DNA of 32,578 nt. Origin: Bradyrhizobium oropedii (GTDB lineage Bacteria > Pseudomonadota > Alphaproteobacteria > Rhizobiales > Xanthobacteraceae). Below the pieces are notes generated by a model. It saw nothing but the letters and a program-made list of their open reading frames with translations. It was not told where the DNA came from and ran no database searches. The translations under genes and the position numbers were made by a program. Below are positions 30,219 through 32,578 of this stretch, piece after piece (within the stretch, counting starts at the first letter, position 1; each line of letters begins with the position of its first letter). Location: assembly GCF_020889685.1 (NCBI RefSeq), contig NZ_JACMYO010000092.1, forward strand, positions 1-32,578, in the 5' to 3' direction.

Positions 30219-30500
30219 CTAAGAGCGCGCATGGTCGGCTTGACGGCAGGTCGTCAAAACAAACGCTGCCTTGCTACATTGCCACTCGCTGCCAAGCGCA
30301 GCGCTCGAGACCGGCCGCGGGGCAGCAATGATCGCCAGCGCAGCAACCATGCCAGCCAGCGAAGTTGCGATGACGAGCCTGCCGGCTTTGGATGCGAAGC
30401 GCTGCCCTAGCCGAGGTCTCAAGTCGGCTGAGCGACGAAGTTGGGCGTTACGCAAAACCTGGTCGAGATCCTGGAATTGAATGCCATTGTCGTGCTGCAT
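30219..30500 (-). CDS. Hypothetical membrane protein, 93 residues
   Basis: GGAG precedes the ATG by 7 bases on the minus strand. The product starts with a polar helical part (NGIQFQDLDQVLRNAQLRRS), followed by a basic stretch (RPRLGQRFASKAGR) and one hydrophobic segment (LVIATSLAGMVAALAIIAAP), then a short tail with two cysteines. The positive residues before the helix predict the N-terminus in the cytoplasm. No family is recognised, although similar small proteins with a D-L-D-x-x-L start seem familiar from Bradyrhizobium. It stands alone in a poorly coding stretch. Confidence 0.6.
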   Translation of the reverse strand: MQHDNGIQFQDLDQVLRNAQLRRSADLRPRLGQRFASKAGRLVIATSLAGMVAALAIIAAPRPVSSAALGSEWQCSKAAFVLTTCRQADHARS

Positions 30501-30785
30501 GGCCTTACTCCGGAAATGTTCAGGTGAACGAAATCAATGGGAGGATGCTGGGCGCGGTTTGTTGCGCTGTCGCTTCGAGGCGCCGGAAATGATGTTTCAT
30601 TCACGCGGAGGTGACTGGCGGTCCAGGCTCGCCGTGCCGGAAATTCGGGGCGAACCCGCGTGCGGTAATTTTACGGAAGAGAACGTGGGACGAGCCTCAC
30701 CCTAGGAAGTATTCCGTCTTTGGTCGGCGCTCAGCACGCGGTATGTTGCAGAGGCACCCATGGGGAAGCTTCGAGGAGTGTATAC

Positions 30786-31157
30786 GTGCGAGTCATACGA
30801 AATGGGCTTCTGTCCCTTCTGGCCTTGGGAGCGTTGACTCTGGAAGGTCGCGCGCAAACTCAGGTCCCAGCATTGGAGTGCGATTTTCCGACCGCTTCAA
30901 CTGATGGTTGGAACATGGCCGCGTCGATCGTCCAATACTACATCGATACGGCAAGAGGCTGGAGATTGGACCAAGATTCCTTCTCCTTTGAGGGCCCGGC
31001 AAACATTACTATCGATGGAAAAGAGCAGGCAGCTTCGCTTTCGATCATGATTTCCCGACAGTCGGGCAAAGCCACCAAGACCCTGTCAGCGGGGGGAAAG
31101 TCCCTTACGCTCAGCGGGGAATGCAAGAAAATGGAATCCGACGGGCGAAAGTTCTGA
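30786..31157 (+). CDS. Small secreted protein, 123 residues, hypothetical
   Basis: The start is a GTG with GGAG at 30776-30779, six bases upstream. The product has a signal peptide (NGLLSLLALGALTLEGRAQ) and a beta-rich mature chain: PALECDFPTASTDGW, SFSFEGPANITIDGKEQAAS, and KTLSAGGKSLTLSGECKKM. Two cysteines, one near each end, may form a disulphide. A frame opening earlier at 30720 is cysteine- and arginine-rich without signal and is rejected. No known domain is recognised. It probably works in the periplasm or outside the cell. Confidence 0.72.
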   Translation: MRVIRNGLLSLLALGALTLEGRAQTQVPALECDFPTASTDGWNMAASIVQYYIDTARGWRLDQDSFSFEGPANITIDGKEQAASLSIMISRQSGKATKTLSAGGKSLTLSGECKKMESDGRKF

Positions 31158-31363
31158 GCACCAACGATTGGTCAACTCGCGTCTAGCAGCGCCCGACGCG
31201 CTCTATACACCGCCCTGTTCGGCGTGAGCACGATTGACCTGCATTTTCGGAGGTCTCCCATTGATCGCATGGCTCGACTGCCAGCGTCGCAAAACGACGC
31301 TGTGCATTGAACTGTGCTTTATCGAGGCGAACTGAGAATTGTGTGAACTATATCAAAGCGATA

Positions 31364-31456
31364 TGGCGGAGAGGGAGGGATTCGAACCCTCGATACAGCT
31401 TGAGACCGTATGACGCTTTAGCAAAGCGTTGCCTTCAGCCACTCGGCCACCTCTCC
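31364..31456 (-). tRNA. tRNA-Ser (anticodon GCU, reads AGC/AGU)
   Basis: On the minus strand the gene starts GGAGAGGTGGCCGAGTGG at 31456 and ends CCTCTCC-G-CCA at 31364, so the CCA end is encoded. The acceptor stem GGAGAGG/CCTCTCC pairs fully. The anticodon arm is ACGCT-TTGCTAA-AGCGT with GCT at the anticodon place. A long variable arm (CATACGGTCTCAAGCTGTATC) and the T loop GGTTCGAATCC complete a class II serine tRNA of 93 bases. Confidence 0.97.
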
Positions 31457-31675
31457 AATGGCGCCGATATGCCCGAGTGGACGCTGAGCCGCAAGCGGCA
31501 GATTCAGATTGCGACAAGGTGATTTGGTGGCAGCCCGGCCGCCAGCCGCCCCGGAGCGGGCGCTGAGCCTTTATATAGCGATCTGATTTGGCGGCGCCGG
31601 CTCGGGTGAATGCCAGAAATATTAGTTATAACAATGGATTAGATTGATTTCTCGTCAGGCCTGACAGTCGCCCGT

Positions 31676-31702
31676 CGCAAGGCTGTTGAAAACCGCCTTG
31701 CG
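31676..31702 (-). terminator. Hairpin just after the lytic transglycosylase gene
   Basis: CGCAAGGC (31676-31683) and GCCTTGCG (31695-31702) pair perfectly over 8 bp with an 11-base loop, starting 6 bases after the stop on the minus strand. No T-run follows, so termination may need Rho. Confidence 0.5.
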
Positions 31703-31707
31703 CCGGC

Positions 31708-32578
31708 TCATTCGACGCTGGCGCCGCGGCGCAGGTCGGCGTCGATCTGCAATCTGGTGCCGCCGCCGAAGCGGGCCCGATAGACCTGCAGGTTCTCCAT
31801 GATGCGCTGGACGTAGTTCCGGGTCTCGGAGAACGGAATCAGTTCGACCCAGTCGACCGCGTCGACCTTGGGGTCGCGCGGATCGCCATAGCGCTCGATC
31901 CACTTCTTCACGCTGCCGCGACCGGCATTGTAGGCGGCGAAGGTCAGGATGTAGGAGCCGCGATAGTCCTCGAGCAGGCCGCCGAGCTCGGCCGCGCCGA
32001 GCGTCGCATTGTAGACCGGGTCGGTCTTCATCCGGTTGAGGTCGAAGCCGATGCCGGCGCGCTTGCAGACATAGCGTCCGGCGTCCGGCGTCACCTGCAT
32101 CAGGCCGTAGGCCTGGGCCGGCGACACCACGGCCGGGTTGAACGCGCTCTCCTGGCGCGCAATCGCGTAGACGACGCTTTGCTCGACCTCGGGGCCGACC
32201 TGGCGGAACGAGGGGATGCCGTTGACCGGATAGGCGTAGTGATCGAACGGCAGCCCGCGATTGAGCGCGGCCTTGCCCATCAGCAGCATGCCGCGGGCGT
32301 CGCCATGGCGCGCGGTAAGCTCGCCGAGGCCGGCCAGCGCTTCCGGATCGCCATTGTCGCCGAGGTCGCCGAAGATCGGGATCGCGAGCTCGCGCGCGTC
32401 GATTTCGTAGAGCAGGGCGACCGCACGGACGATCTCCAGCCGATCGGCGCCGCGGCCGCGCGGCGCGCTGTTCAGCTCGATCTGCGGCAGGCCGAGTTTT
32501 GCGCGGGCGAGTTGCCCGTAATAGCTGGTCGACTGCTCGGCCGCGCGGGCGTAGGCCGCGCGCGCCTCCTGGCCACGG
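31708..32578 (-). CDS. Soluble lytic murein transglycosylase, C-terminal part (5' end outside window)
   Basis: The frame is open from the window edge to a TGA at 31710-31708, about 289 residues. The part near the edge (GQEARAAYARAAEQSTSYYG) is from the helical superhelix domain of Slt70-type enzymes. The C-terminal catalytic SLT domain is complete: YAIARQESAFNPAVVS with the catalytic Glu, AYGLMQVTPDAG, LTFAAYNAGRGSVKKWI and PFSETRNYVQRIMENLQVYR. The enzyme cleaves peptidoglycan strands to 1,6-anhydro ends in the periplasm. An internal ATG at 32289 is not the start, because helical domain sequence continues upstream of it. Confidence 0.93.
   Translation of the reverse strand, partial: RGQEARAAYARAAEQSTSYYGQLARAKLGLPQIELNSAPRGRGADRLEIVRAVALLYEIDARELAIPIFGDLGDNGDPEALAGLGELTARHGDARGMLLMGKAALNRGLPFDHYAYPVNGIPSFRQVGPEVEQSVVYAIARQESAFNPAVVSPAQAYGLMQVTPDAGRYVCKRAGIGFDLNRMKTDPVYNATLGAAELGGLLEDYRGSYILTFAAYNAGRGSVKKWIERYGDPRDPKVDAVDWVELIPFSETRNYVQRIMENLQVYRARFGGGTRLQIDADLRRGASVE

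Noticed and set aside
31307..31522. 71-residue frame containing WRRGRDSNPRYSLRP on the plus strand
   Set aside because: It is the reverse strand of the tRNA-Ser gene; this peptide is a common false gene over serine tRNAs.

Overview
The window is GC-rich, densely coded bacterial chromosome. The gene set (PlsY, PyrB with a PyrC-like partner, RuvX, GatCAB, AidB-type dehydrogenase, LysR/AraC regulators, branched-chain-type binding protein) and the short palindromic repeats between genes fit an alphaproteobacterium of the order Rhizobiales, most likely Bradyrhizobium or a close relative. That assignment is recalled from the style of genes and repeats; no search was run. I see no phage, insertion sequence, CRISPR array or plasmid replication gene.

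Bases 1-13,900 are mostly housekeeping and transport: the end of an amidase; plsY; pyrB-pyrC' on the minus strand; a secreted VanX-type dipeptidase; an AidB-like acyl-CoA dehydrogenase followed by a CPBP membrane protease; a lone ABC substrate-binding protein; ruvX with an AEC transporter; and a LysR gene divergent from two successive nitronate monooxygenases, followed by a NIPSNAP-type protein and a 35-residue membrane protein. The PyrC partner of PyrB lacks several zinc ligands of active dihydroorotase and is probably a structural pseudoenzyme.

Bases 14,100-19,630 hold gatC, gatA and gatB for the Glu/Asp-tRNA amidotransferase. They are interleaved with an 80-residue CxxC protein that overlaps gatA, a 96-residue conserved-type protein, and a patatin-like lipoprotein. 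Bases 19,630-21,140 have little coding capacity. They contain a run of strong hairpins, some mutually exclusive, a 32-residue lysine/alanine peptide gene with a strong ribosome site, and a long inverted repeat.

Bases 21,145-27,825 are an accessory transport/regulation block: a small Sel1-like protein, a TSUP permease, an AraC regulator, an MFS transporter with a PaaI-type thioesterase divergent from a GcvA-like LysR gene, and an AraC gene divergent from an EamA exporter. The thioesterase/LysR gap carries two identical 13-bp palindromes, a likely autoregulatory operator pair. Bases 27,900-31,160 hold unrecognised small proteins, several with signal peptides and one with six cysteines. The window closes with tRNA-Ser(GCU) and the C-terminal part of a soluble lytic transglycosylase.
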